Source of the DNA: an uncultured Oscillospiraceae bacterium
GTDB taxonomy: Bacteria > Bacillota > Clostridia > Oscillospirales > Oscillospiraceae
Direction of reading: 5' to 3'
Length of the DNA: 51,897 nucleotides
Assembly (NCBI GenBank): GCA_934589155.1
Contig: CAKTNP010000012.1
Location: 1-51,897, forward strand
A program made the position numbers and the translations under genes. The notes under the pieces were generated by a model. That model saw nothing but the letters and a program-made list of their open reading frames with translations, ran no database searches and was not told the DNA's origin. Below, one piece after another: positions 16,133-24,408 of this stretch. Position 1 is the first letter of the stretch. Every line of letters starts with the position of its first letter.

Positions 16133-17397
16133 TGACTCCGCCCCCTCAGAAAATATTCCGCCTCCAGCCGGATCCCCCGAGCCGCTCGGGCCGCATCCTC
16201 CACCGTAACAGCGGAGATTGCCGCTTCATAGTCGTTAAGATCCATATTCTGTCCGGAAAGGGTCCGATACAGGGCGTAGTCCTCCATCTGTGAGGGGCTG
16301 TCTCCTGCGGACCGCAGGCTGGCCCGGATTCCCTCCTTGGCCGCCTCCAGCTCCGCCGCCGTAATTTCGCCCCGGCGGCAGGCCTCCAGCTGCGCCAGGA
16401 TCTCCTCCCGGACCCGGTCCAGATCCTTGCCGTCGATCCCGGCGGACAGGGTCATAAGGCCCTTGGCCCCGTGGATCACCGTAGAAATATCATAGCACAG
16501 GGACAGCCTCTCCCGCACGGTATCAAAGAGCTTGCAGGTCATGCCCCCGCCGTAAATGCCGTTCAGCACCATCAGCGCCGGGAACTCCGGATCTCCGGCC
16601 CGGCAGCCGGTGGAGAATCCCAAGGCCAGTCTGCTCTGGGCCAGGTTCATGGTCTCCTCTCCCCGGCGGACCTCCGGGCCAGGCCGGAAGATCTCTCGGC
16701 TGACCGCCGCCGGTTCCCGGGTCCCCAGGGTGCCGAAGGCCCGGCGGAACAGCTCCGCCGCCCGATCCGGCGCCATGGCGCCGCAGTAAAAGATCTCCAC
16801 CCGGGAATCCTCCAAAATCCTCCGGTAATGCTCATACAGACTCTCCGGGGTGATGGCCTCCACTTCCTCAACGGTGCCCAGGCGGCTGATGCCGTAGCCA
16901 TCCTCCCCGCACAGCAGCTCCAGCATGTTCTGGGCCGCGTAATACCGCTTGTCGTTCAGCGCGGACTCAATGGTGTTCTGTAAATTCCACTTCTCCCCGT
17001 CCACAAACTCCGGAAGAAAGCAGCCCTCTTGGAGCCTGGGCTCCAGCAGCACCTGCCGCAGGAATTCCACCATGGGCTCCAGGATCCGGTCCCCACCCTG
17101 AGCGAAGCGATCCTCCAAAAAGCTGGCATAGAAGCCGGTGGTCTGGATCTGACCGTTCTTGCGGACTAGGGTCCCAATGCTGGCCCCATACATCTCGTCC
17201 AAAAACGCGGAAATATCCAAAATATCCGGATGCCGCTCCGTCCCCCGCAGCAGCACTGCGGGCAGCAGCGCGTTTTTCGCCGCCTCCTCCCGGCACAGGG
17301 GCCGGATCAGGCTCAGGCTGAAGCAGGCCATCTTGAATCGAGCCGTCTGCTCTCCCTCAAAAAACACGTTGGGGCCGATCTCCATTCGCTTTCCCAT
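16129..17397 (-). CDS. M16-like protein lacking the zinc site (YfmF type)
   Basis: 422 aa. It has the pitrilysin-like fold (LLPAVLLRGTERHPDI, SALNDKRYYAAQNM, YGGGMTCKLFDTVRERLSLCY) but no HxxEH; the expected region reads FLDEMYG. It should be the non-catalytic half that forms the substrate chamber with the protein at 14846-16132. The Arg-x-x-Tyr pair RERLSLCY is retained, as usual for such partners. ATG at 17397 with GGGGGAG upstream; a second ATG four codons in is possible. Confidence 0.88.
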   Translation of the reverse strand: MGKRMEIGPNVFFEGEQTARFKMACFSLSLIRPLCREEAAKNALLPAVLLRGTERHPDILDISAFLDEMYGASIGTLVRKNGQIQTTGFYASFLEDRFAQGGDRILEPMVEFLRQVLLEPRLQEGCFLPEFVDGEKWNLQNTIESALNDKRYYAAQNMLELLCGEDGYGISRLGTVEEVEAITPESLYEHYRRILEDSRVEIFYCGAMAPDRAAELFRRAFGTLGTREPAAVSREIFRPGPEVRRGEETMNLAQSRLALGFSTGCRAGDPEFPALMVLNGIYGGGMTCKLFDTVRERLSLCYDISTVIHGAKGLMTLSAGIDGKDLDRVREEILAQLEACRRGEITAAELEAAKEGIRASLRSAGDSPSQMEDYALYRTLSGQNMDLNDYEAAISAVTVEDAARAARGIRLEAEYFLRGRSQ

Positions 17398-17444
17398 GGT
17401 CTCCCCCTTCCGCCGGACGGCATTTTCTACCTATTGATTTTGCT

Positions 17445-17473
17445 ATTATACAACACATTCCCCCAAAGGGAAA
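17445..17473 (-). promoter_or_regulatory. Possible promoter of the M16-lgt operon
   Basis: Minus strand TATAAT at 17450-17445 is convincing; the -35 TTTCCC (17473-17468) at 17 bp is weak. Confidence 0.4.
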
Positions 17474-17512
17474 GTCCCAATTGGACGGAATCAAAAAAAT
17501 GTGGGTCCACGC

Positions 17513-17542
17513 TTGCCTTTGCCACCGGTTTGGTGCTATAAT
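17513..17542 (+). promoter_or_regulatory. Promoter of prmA
   Basis: TTGCCT (17513-17518), 18 bp, TATAAT (17537-17542); leader of about 26 nt with AGGAG before the ATG at 17575. Confidence 0.65.
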
Positions 17543-17574
17543 GTATATAATTTTGGCGATTTAGGAGTTGCGTC

Positions 17575-18555
17575 ATGCAGTGGTATGAATTAACGGTCAA
17601 GACCTCCGCCGCCGGGATCGAGCCCCTGTCCGCCCGGCTCACAGCCCTGGGCTATGACAGCTTCATCATCGACGACGAAACGGAATACGGAGCATTCCTG
17701 GAACAAAATCGGGCCTGCTGGGATTACATTGACGAATCCCTGGCGAAAAAGCTCCGGGGTCTGTCCCAGATCCGACTGTACATCGAGGCCGACGGTCGGG
17801 CCCAGGACCGGATCGACGCTCTGCGGAACGATCTGGCGGAATTGAAGGCCCGGTGCGGCCGGGATCCCGGCCCCCTGACGGTCTCCGCCCGGCTCATGCC
17901 GGAGGAGGACTGGGAAAACGGATGGAAAATGAACTACCCCCCGGTGCCCGTGGGCAAAAACCTTATGGTCCTGCCCTGCTGGCTGGACCGGGCGGAAGCT
18001 CAGGGGCGGCTGCCCATCATACTGGACCCGGGTCTCACCTTCGGCACCGGTGCCCACCCCTCCACCCAGATGTGCATGTGCCGTCTGGAGGAGCGGATCC
18101 GGGGCGGCGAACAGGTCATCGACCTGGGCAGCGGCAGCGGGATTCTCTCCATCTGCGCCCTGAACTTGGGGGCCGCCTCCGCCGTGGGTGTGGACATCGA
18201 CCCCAAGGCCGAGGACATCGCCCGGGAGAACGCCGCCTACAACGGCCTGGGTCCGGACCGGTTCACGGCCATGACCTGCGATCTCATCACTCAGAAGGAC
18301 CGGACGGCGGCCCTGTCGGCCGGGCATTACGACATCGTTCTTGTGAACATCGTGGCCGATGTGATCATTGGCCTGGCTCCGCTGCTTCCCTCCTTTCTGG
18401 ACGCGGGCAGCATCGTCATCGGCTCGGGGATCCTGGACACCCGGCTGAAGGACGTGACCGATGCCCTGGGCCGGGCCGGTCTCACGGTCCTGGAGGTCCA
18501 CGCCCAGGAGGACTGGCGCTGTGTGGTGGCCGCCCGTTCCGATACCCAAAAATAA
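17575..18555 (+). CDS. prmA: Ribosomal protein L11 methyltransferase
   Basis: 326 aa. N-terminal substrate-recognition domain (about 1-130, MQWYELTVKTSAAGIEPLSARL) and a C-terminal Rossmann methyltransferase with DPGLTFGTGAHPSTQ, the SAM loop VIDLGSGSGILSI, GVDIDPKAEDIARENA and NIVADVI. It methylates L11 on Lys and the N-terminus. In most Firmicutes rsmE follows prmA; here the next genes are an envelope pair instead. RBS TTAGGAG. Confidence 0.95.
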   Translation: MQWYELTVKTSAAGIEPLSARLTALGYDSFIIDDETEYGAFLEQNRACWDYIDESLAKKLRGLSQIRLYIEADGRAQDRIDALRNDLAELKARCGRDPGPLTVSARLMPEEDWENGWKMNYPPVPVGKNLMVLPCWLDRAEAQGRLPIILDPGLTFGTGAHPSTQMCMCRLEERIRGGEQVIDLGSGSGILSICALNLGAASAVGVDIDPKAEDIARENAAYNGLGPDRFTAMTCDLITQKDRTAALSAGHYDIVLVNIVADVIIGLAPLLPSFLDAGSIVIGSGILDTRLKDVTDALGRAGLTVLEVHAQEDWRCVVAARSDTQK

Positions 18556-18567
18556 GGAGGCTTCCCC

Positions 18568-19614
18568 TTGTTTATTATCCCCTATCACGTGAAAATGCGG
18601 CTGAAAAAGCTGGCAAAGGTCCTGGGCATTTTATGTCTGGTCCTGCTCATTGCGGGCATTTTTCTCTATTTCTGGTTGGGCCGGTTTGTGGTCTATTCCA
18701 GGGAGAGCGGCCTGTATTTCGACTTTGATCGGTCCACCGCCCTGTTGGAGGGGACCGGCCGGGAGATCACCCCCACGGAGAACACGGATCCCGTGAAGAT
18801 CGTCTACGACGACGGCAGCAGCGCCAGTGCCAATGTGGGCCTGCAGCCCATCGGAGGCTACTATGCCGACGCCGACATGCTGTCCGATCACATGGACGAG
18901 GTCCGGTCCCAGGTCGAGGCCCTGGCCCCCGGCACCGCCGTCATGGTGGACGTGAAGAGTATCTACGGAAATTTCTACTATTCCACGGGCATCCAGGGAG
19001 CCGGTACCTCCGACAGTGTGGACATTTCCGCCTTCAACGATCTGATCCACTACATGGACCGCAGTGGCCTGTATCTCATTGCCAAGGTCCCCGCCTTCTG
19101 CGACCAGGTCTATGCCCTGGCCCATCAGTCCTCCGGTCTGCCCCTGTCCAGCGGTGCCCTGTGGATGGACGACAACGCCTGTTATTGGCTGGATCCCCAG
19201 AGCCCCACCGTGCTGAACTATCTGACCTCCATCGCCGCGGAGCTGTCGGACCTGGGCTTTGACGAGGTGGTTTTCTCCCACTTCTACATTCCCGACAGCG
19301 ACAATATCGTCTATGACTACGGCGATTCCACGGAGTCCGATATTCTGAAGGCCGCGGCGGAAAACCTGCTGACCGCCTTCCTGGGCAAGCGGCTGGTGAT
19401 CTCCTTCGCCTCCGATGACGCCGCTTTTCCGGTGCCCTCCGCCACCTCCCGACTGTTTCTGACCGGGATCGACGCCGCCTCCGTGGCAAATATCGAATCC
19501 CAGGCCGTCAACCTGACGGATCTAACCGTGCAGTTGGTCTTTGTCACCGACTCCCGAGACACCCGGTATGACAGCTATAACGTTCTGCGGAGCTTTACCA
19601 TCGCCCAATCCTAA
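18568..19614 (+). CDS. Membrane-anchored glycoside-hydrolase-like protein (DUF4015 type)
   Basis: 348 aa. TTG start at 18568 supported by AAGGAGG at 18554-18560 with 7-bp spacing. One N-terminal TM helix (about 18-38) places the rest outside. The domain from about 85 on looks like the TIM-barrel putative glycosyl hydrolase DUF4015: GTAVMVDVKSIYGNFYYST, YLIAKVPAFCDQVYAL, CYWLDPQSPTVLNYL, LGFDEVVFSHFYIPDS. Substrate unknown; such proteins are thought to act on cell-wall or surface polysaccharide, but activity is not established. Lies 12 bp after prmA and 21 bp before the PAP2 gene. Confidence 0.65.
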   Translation: MFIIPYHVKMRLKKLAKVLGILCLVLLIAGIFLYFWLGRFVVYSRESGLYFDFDRSTALLEGTGREITPTENTDPVKIVYDDGSSASANVGLQPIGGYYADADMLSDHMDEVRSQVEALAPGTAVMVDVKSIYGNFYYSTGIQGAGTSDSVDISAFNDLIHYMDRSGLYLIAKVPAFCDQVYALAHQSSGLPLSSGALWMDDNACYWLDPQSPTVLNYLTSIAAELSDLGFDEVVFSHFYIPDSDNIVYDYGDSTESDILKAAAENLLTAFLGKRLVISFASDDAAFPVPSATSRLFLTGIDAASVANIESQAVNLTDLTVQLVFVTDSRDTRYDSYNVLRSFTIAQS

Positions 19615-19635
19615 GATCCAGGAGGAGTTTTCCCA

Positions 19636-20304
19636 ATGCCCAACAAACCAAACGAGGAAAAGCCCTTCCTATTGCGGAAGGGAAACCGGTACCTTTGGTA
19701 TATTCTGATCCTGCCCATTTACCTGATCTGCTTTTTTGTGGAGGAGCGGCTGGTGAAGGTGGAGGACTGCTGGGTGTCCTATATGCCCATTGACGACAAG
19801 ATCCCCTTCCTGGAGGGCTTCGTCCTTCCCTATGAGCTGTGGTATCCCCTGCTCATGGCCGTCGGAATTTGTCTGCTTCTGTGGAACCATGAGGGATTCA
19901 AGCGGTATATGACCTTTATCGGCCTCAGCTTTATGACCTTCATCGTCTACTGCGCCCTGTACCCCAACATGCAGCCCCTGCGGCCGGAGACCTTTCCCCG
20001 GGAGAATTTCTGCACCTGGCTCGTCGGCAATCTTTACGCCGTGGACACCAACACCAATGTGTGCCCCAGTCTCCATGTGGTAGGGTCTGCCGCCGCCATC
20101 ATCGGTGCCTTTGACTGCGAAAAGATCCGCAGGCGGCCCTGGCTTCTCTGGGGAATCGTTGCCCTGTCGGTGCTGATCGCCATTTCCACCGTGTTCATCA
20201 AGCAGCACTCCCTGTTCGACATTCTGGTAGCCATTCCCTATTCCCTGTTCTTCTGGCTGCTGGTCTACCGCCTGTCCCGATGGGTCGGAAAACGGCACTC
20301 CTAA
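19636..20304 (+). CDS. PAP2-family membrane phosphatase
   Basis: 222 aa, about five TM helices. PAP2 motifs are CPSLHVVGSAA (catalytic His in the SLH block) and FIKQHSLFDILVAIPYS (the second His and Asp); the first motif (KxxxxxxRP) is poor, seen only as PLRPETFPREN. Such enzymes dephosphorylate lipid phosphates such as undecaprenyl diphosphate or phosphatidate. RBS AGGAGGAG. The link with the preceding glycosidase-like gene suggests envelope polymer or lipid-carrier metabolism, as inference. Confidence 0.82.
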   Translation: MPNKPNEEKPFLLRKGNRYLWYILILPIYLICFFVEERLVKVEDCWVSYMPIDDKIPFLEGFVLPYELWYPLLMAVGICLLLWNHEGFKRYMTFIGLSFMTFIVYCALYPNMQPLRPETFPRENFCTWLVGNLYAVDTNTNVCPSLHVVGSAAAIIGAFDCEKIRRRPWLLWGIVALSVLIAISTVFIKQHSLFDILVAIPYSLFFWLLVYRLSRWVGKRHS

Positions 20305-20313
20305 AATGCATAA

Positions 20314-20350
20314 AAAAATTCCCTGGAATCCGTGATTCCAGGGAATTTTT
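20314..20350. terminator. Strong bidirectional terminator
   Basis: 17-bp perfect stem (20314-20330 / 20334-20350) with 3-nt loop, arms AAAAATTCCCTGG and CCAGGGAATTTTT, shared by the converging PAP2 gene and the 20352-20753 gene. Confidence 0.9.
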
Positions 20351-20351
20351 C

Positions 20352-20753
20352 TTATTTACAGCTGTAAATATACACGAACCAGTAGATTTTCCCCTCCTGG
20401 TAAAGCCCCGCCTTGTCCAGGGCCGCCAGGCTGGACTCGTCCAAAGCCTTGGCGTGGAGGGTCACGGTCTGGCCCTCTTTAGCCGGAGGATACTCCGTAT
20501 CCCCGAACCAATCCAAGAGCTCCTGCTCCGTCAGATCCGTGGCCAGGATCAGTGCGGCTGTGAAGTCGTTGCTCTTTCCCTTGGCCGAGGACTGCTGAAC
20601 AAGCTCCGCCCCCTGCGGCAAACTGTGGGCGTAAAGGGGCTCGGCGAAGCGGCTGCAAACCTTCTGCTCCAGGCGTTTCGGAATGGCGACGGCGGCGAAA
20701 AGTGCCGTAATCAGTAGAATTGCGATCCAATAGCGTTTTCTTTGGAGATCCAT
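20352..20753 (-). CDS. Small membrane-anchored protein, function unknown
   Basis: 133 aa. One N-terminal TM helix (about 9-26) and a soluble domain of about 100 residues: LILATDLTEQELLDWFGDTEYPPAKEG and KIYWFVYIYSC. No family recognised. Its ATG lies 1 bp after the M42 peptidase stop, so it is the last gene of the YdcF-M42 operon. The stop abuts the terminator stem. Confidence 0.65.
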   Translation of the reverse strand: MDLQRKRYWIAILLITALFAAVAIPKRLEQKVCSRFAEPLYAHSLPQGAELVQQSSAKGKSNDFTAALILATDLTEQELLDWFGDTEYPPAKEGQTVTLHAKALDESSLAALDKAGLYQEGKIYWFVYIYSCK

Positions 20754-20754
20754 G

Positions 20755-21795
20755 TCAGACCTCCAGATAGCCCTTCAGGACCTTCAGAGTGTTGTAGACC
20801 CCATCCACGTGGCTGCGCTCATAGCCGTGGGAGGCGTAGACGCCGGCGCCGATGAGGCCGTGGCGAATGTCGAATCCCGCCCGCAGAGTGGCCTCCACAT
20901 CGGAGCCGTAATGCGGATAAATATCCACGGCGAAGTCCGCCTCCTCCCGCTTGGCGGCGGCCATGAGTTTCCGGACCACCTCATAGGAATAGGGACCGCC
21001 GGAGTCCTTGGCACAGATGGAGACCTGGCGCTCGGTGCACTGTAGGCCATCGCCGACACAGCCCATATCCACGGAAATGGCCTCGGTGACCCCCTGGGGC
21101 ACGGAGGCGGAACCGCCGTGGCCCACCTCCTCATACACGGTGATATGGGCATAGACCCGGCGGCTGGGGGTAATGCCGGTGTCCTTCAGGTACTTGGCTA
21201 GGCCCAGCAGGATGCCCACGCTGAGCTTATCGTCCAGGAAGCGGCTCTTGATATAGCCCTTGGAGGTGAGCCGGGTCCGGGGCTCAAAGCAGACAATATC
21301 CCCCACGGAGATCCCCAAATTCGTCACATCCTCCTTGGATCCGACCAATTCATCCAGCACCACCTCGGCGCTGTCGAAGTCCCGCTTGGTGTCGGAGTAG
21401 GCTCCGTTGACGTGGATGGAGGCATTGCAGAGCTGGAAGGTGCCCTCAAACACGCCGTTTTCCTTGGTATAGACCCGGACGTTCTCCGCCTCGGCATTGT
21501 TGGCGTTCATGCCCCCCAAGGGCACCACCCGCAGGCGGCCGTTGCTCTTGATCTCCGCCACCATGGCTCCCAGGGTATCGGCGTGGGCCTCCAGCAGAAG
21601 GGCGTCATTCTCATTCCCGCCCCCCAGATCCACCAGGATCCCGCCCTTGACGGTACGCCGGGCGGCATAGCCCAGGGCCTCGAACGCGGAGAGCACATAG
21701 TCCTCGGCGGCCCGGGTGAAGCCTGTGGGGCTGTCGATTTTCAGCAGCTCCATGGCCTTTTCCGCGGCAAATTTCGCATAATCATAAGACAACAT
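20755..21795 (-). CDS. M42-family metallopeptidase (glutamyl/deblocking aminopeptidase type)
   Basis: 346 aa from the ATG at 21795 (AAAAGGAG upstream); the frame is open far beyond but overlaps ydcF. Dinuclear metal ligands of the M42 fold are visible: EAHADTLG, SRFLDDKLSVG, VYEEVGHGG (catalytic Glu pair), SVDMGCVGDG, DIYPHYGSDV. These cytoplasmic enzymes form dodecamers that trim peptide N-termini. Operon with YdcF upstream. Confidence 0.93.
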   Translation of the reverse strand: MLSYDYAKFAAEKAMELLKIDSPTGFTRAAEDYVLSAFEALGYAARRTVKGGILVDLGGGNENDALLLEAHADTLGAMVAEIKSNGRLRVVPLGGMNANNAEAENVRVYTKENGVFEGTFQLCNASIHVNGAYSDTKRDFDSAEVVLDELVGSKEDVTNLGISVGDIVCFEPRTRLTSKGYIKSRFLDDKLSVGILLGLAKYLKDTGITPSRRVYAHITVYEEVGHGGSASVPQGVTEAISVDMGCVGDGLQCTERQVSICAKDSGGPYSYEVVRKLMAAAKREEADFAVDIYPHYGSDVEATLRAGFDIRHGLIGAGVYASHGYERSHVDGVYNTLKVLKGYLEV

Positions 21796-21812
21796 GGTAT
21801 TTTTACTCCTTT

Positions 21813-22574
21813 TCAATGAAATATCCAATAGTACCAAACTCCGAAGATCTCCCGGAAGAAATAGGTCAGTTTCAAGGGAAGAAGGCCGGTTTTTGCCGGG
21901 ATTCCCACTGCCTCCACCCCCAGGCGGCGGGCCGTCAGCTTGGCCCGGAACAGGTGGTATTCGCTGGACACGATGGCCAGTCTCCGGGGGCGGACCCCCT
22001 CCTGTTCCAGCAAATTCAGGGTGAAAGAAATGTTCTCCGCGGTGGTAGAAGCGTGACTTTCCAGAACAATTCGACCGGATTCGATTCCGTTTTCGGTGAG
22101 CCAGCGATACATACACTCCGCTTCCGTAACGTCTTCGCCCCCTCCTTGGCCTCCGGAGACCACGCAGGTTGCATCCGGGTGCACGGTAAGATAGTCCCGG
22201 GCAGCCTGCAACCGCTCCAGCAGAGACCGGCTGGGTCGAGTGCCGTCCACCCCGGCGCCCAGGACCAGCACATAGTCGCAATCCTGGTCCGGATCTCCCT
22301 GGGCGGCATTTATAATAAACCCAAGGGTCACGGCCATGGCCAGGACCAGAAGGCAAAGCCCTGCCGTAAAGATCCCCCGCAGGATTGCAGCGGCCTTGGG
22401 ATGGGCGGGAGCCAGCCGGGATAAAAGGCCGTAGATCCCAATCACGCATCCCAGACCGAAAAAGCCCAGGGCAGCAAAGGAACAGGCGGCGGCAAAAAGA
22501 TACACCAGGCACCCCAGGGCCAGCAGGACAATGGTCCACACCGCCCAGGCCGGCAGCTTTCTTTTTTGTTTCAT
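21813..22574 (-). CDS. YdcF/SanA-family membrane protein (DUF218)
   Basis: 253 aa. Three hydrophobic helices in the first 95 residues, then the DUF218 domain: DYVLVLGAGVDGTRPS, RLQAARDYLTVHPDATCVVSGGQG, GRIVLESHASTTAENI and VSSEYHLFRAKLTARRLG. Family members are linked to envelope barrier functions and lipid-carrier handling. First gene of its operon, preceded by AAAGGAGGG and a near-consensus promoter. Confidence 0.88.
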   Translation of the reverse strand: MKQKRKLPAWAVWTIVLLALGCLVYLFAAACSFAALGFFGLGCVIGIYGLLSRLAPAHPKAAAILRGIFTAGLCLLVLAMAVTLGFIINAAQGDPDQDCDYVLVLGAGVDGTRPSRSLLERLQAARDYLTVHPDATCVVSGGQGGGEDVTEAECMYRWLTENGIESGRIVLESHASTTAENISFTLNLLEQEGVRPRRLAIVSSEYHLFRAKLTARRLGVEAVGIPAKTGLLPLKLTYFFREIFGVWYYWIFH

Positions 22575-22601
22575 GGCACCCTCCTTTCAGAGAACGGATC
22601 C

Positions 22602-22630
22602 ATCATACACGATATTGGGGCCGGTGTCAA
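22602..22630 (-). promoter_or_regulatory. Promoter of the YdcF-M42 operon
   Basis: Minus strand TTGACA (22630-22625), 17 bp, TATGAT (22607-22602), 27 bp before the ATG. Confidence 0.75.
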
Positions 22631-22670
22631 ATCATCGGACGATCCGTTGGCAGGCCCGCAGACCATGAGA

Positions 22671-22696
22671 AACGCCGCCGGAATTCCGGCGGCGTT
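22671..22696 (-). terminator. Terminator of the ACT-PFL operon
   Basis: Perfect 26-bp G+C-rich palindrome AACGCCGCCGGAA/TTCCGGCGGCGTT just after the PFL stop; the U-tract is short. Confidence 0.65.
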
Positions 22697-22702
22697 TGCG
22701 GA

Positions 22703-24061
22703 TCAGTTTTTCAAGCTCTGGATGGGGGCCGGGATCCGGCCGCCCCGGGCGATAAAATCGGCGCTGGACTCGCTGTGGACCGGCATCACCGGTGCGGAGC
22801 CCAGAAGGCCCCCCAGCTCGATCATATCCCCCACCTTCTTCCCGGGGGCGGGGATGATCCGAACGGCGGTGGTCTTGGAGTTCACCATGCCGATGGCGGC
22901 CTCGTCAGCGATAATGGCGGAGATGGTCTCTGCGGAGGTATCCCCGGGCACGGCGATCATATCCAGGCCCACGGAGCAGACGCAGGTCATGGCCTCCAAC
23001 TTCTCCAGGGTCAGGGTCCCGGACCGGGCGGCGGCAATCATGCCCTCATCCTCGGATACGGGGATAAAGGCGCCGGACAGGCCGCCCACATGGTTGGAGG
23101 CCATGACGCCGCCCTTCTTCACGGCGTCGTTGAGGAGGGCCAAGGCCGCCGTGGTGCCATGGGTGCCGCAGACGGACAGGCCCATTTCCTCCAGGATCCG
23201 GGCCACGCTGTCCCCCACCGCCGGGGTGGGCGCCAGGCTCAGATCCACAATACCGAAGGGCACATCCAGCCGCTGGGAGGCCTCCCGTGCCACCAGCTGG
23301 CCCATTCTCGTAATGCGGAAGGCGGTCTTTTTAATGGTCTCCGCCACCACGTCGAAGGGAGCGCCCTTCACGTCCCGCAAAGCGTGGTACACCACGCCGG
23401 GGCCGGAAACGCCCACGTTGATGACGCACTCCGGCTCGCCCACGCCGTGGAAAGCACCGGCCATAAAGGGGTTATCCTCCACGGCGTTGGCAAAGACCAC
23501 CAGCTTGGCGCAGCCCAGCCCGTTGTTGTCCCGGGTCAGCTCCGCGGTCTTTTTGATGATCCGGCCCATTTCCGCCACGGCATCCATATTGATGCCCGCC
23601 TTGGTAGAGCCCACGTTTACGGAGGAGCAGACCAGGTCCGTACCGGCCATGGCCTCGGGAATGGAGGCCACCAGGTTCCGGTCCCCCTTGGTAAAGCCCT
23701 TCTGGACCAGAGCCGTATAGCCGCCGATGAAGTTCACGCCGCAGGTCTTGGCCGCCCGGTCCAGAGTCCGGGCAAAGGGGGCGTAATCGTCGGAATCGCA
23801 GCTCTCCGCCACCATGGCGATGGGGGTCACGGAGATCCGCTTGTTCACGATGGGGATGCCGAACTCCCGCTCGATGCTCTCCCCCACCTCCACCAGGTGC
23901 TCGGCCCGGCGGGTGATCTTATCATAGATCCGGTCGCAGCAGGCCTTGACGTCCGGATGGGCGCAGTCCCGCAGGGAAATGCCCATGGTTATGGTCCGAA
24001 TGTCCAGGTGCTGGCGGTCGATCATGTCGATGGTACTGAAAATATCCTTCTGATTCAGCAT
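22703..24061 (-). CDS. PFL-family protein (UPF0210/DUF711)
   Basis: 452 aa, full length. Conserved family blocks: N-terminal [84 protein letters not shown] and a C-terminal [13 protein letters not shown]. The fold is related to glycyl-radical PFL barrels, but there is no glycyl-radical motif and the function is unknown. It follows a conserved ACT-domain gene by 9 bp; the pair recurs across Firmicutes. Confidence 0.93.
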   Translation of the reverse strand: MLNQKDIFSTIDMIDRQHLDIRTITMGISLRDCAHPDVKACCDRIYDKITRRAEHLVEVGESIEREFGIPIVNKRISVTPIAMVAESCDSDDYAPFARTLDRAAKTCGVNFIGGYTALVQKGFTKGDRNLVASIPEAMAGTDLVCSSVNVGSTKAGINMDAVAEMGRIIKKTAELTRDNNGLGCAKLVVFANAVEDNPFMAGAFHGVGEPECVINVGVSGPGVVYHALRDVKGAPFDVVAETIKKTAFRITRMGQLVAREASQRLDVPFGIVDLSLAPTPAVGDSVARILEEMGLSVCGTHGTTAALALLNDAVKKGGVMASNHVGGLSGAFIPVSEDEGMIAAARSGTLTLEKLEAMTCVCSVGLDMIAVPGDTSAETISAIIADEAAIGMVNSKTTAVRIIPAPGKKVGDMIELGGLLGSAPVMPVHSESSADFIARGGRIPAPIQSLKN

Positions 24062-24070
24062 GGCGGCACC

Positions 24071-24340
24071 TCAGACCCGGTGCATGGCGTCGAAGATCTC
24101 TTCCCGCTGGACCCGGATGGACAGGTCCCGGGAGTTCCCCAGTTCCGCCATTTTCTCCACCATTTCATCCAGAGGCACACTGCACTGGGAGATCTCCACC
24201 ACCATCATCATGGTAAAGTATCCCTGCATCACCGTCTGGCTGATGTCCAGCACGTTCACGTTGTACTCCGCCAGCTTCACGCAGACCATGGCAATAATGC
24301 CCACCTGGTCCTTACCAACCACCGTAACGATTGCTTTCAT
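24071..24340 (-). CDS. ACT-domain protein (UPF0237)
   Basis: 89 aa from the ATG at 24340 (GGAAGGAG upstream). It is a single ACT domain: KAIVTVVGKDQVGIIAMVCVKLAEYNVNVLDISQTVMQGYFTMMMVVE. ACT domains usually bind amino acids or small ligands. Its neighbour PFL is its constant partner, so it may be the regulatory subunit; this is inference. Confidence 0.93.
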   Translation of the reverse strand: MKAIVTVVGKDQVGIIAMVCVKLAEYNVNVLDISQTVMQGYFTMMMVVEISQCSVPLDEMVEKMAELGNSRDLSIRVQREEIFDAMHRV

Positions 24341-24362
24341 GGCTCTTCTCCTTCCGGATAGC

Positions 24363-24394
24363 AAAACCGGGGCAGGAAGGTGCCCTGCCCCGGT
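24363..24394 (-). terminator. Terminator after ispH-S1
   Basis: Stem ACCGGGGCAGG (24366-24376) / CCTGCCCCGGT (24384-24394), 7-nt loop, T-run on the minus strand at 24366-24363. Confidence 0.8.
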
Positions 24395-24408
24395 ATGTAG
24401 GTCAAAAA

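Noticed and set aside
16129..17397. Active M16 zinc protease
   Set aside because: No HxxEH motif; best read as the inactive partner.
21796..22539. N-terminal extension of the M42 peptidase
   Set aside because: It lies in another frame of ydcF; the RBS and family start are at 21795.
22385..24361. Long open frame (over 650 codons) on the plus strand opposite the PFL and ACT genes
   Set aside because: It is the mirror of G+C-rich coding sequence. The translation is low-complexity His/Gly/Pro-rich, with no RBS or known motif, and the minus-strand genes are certain.
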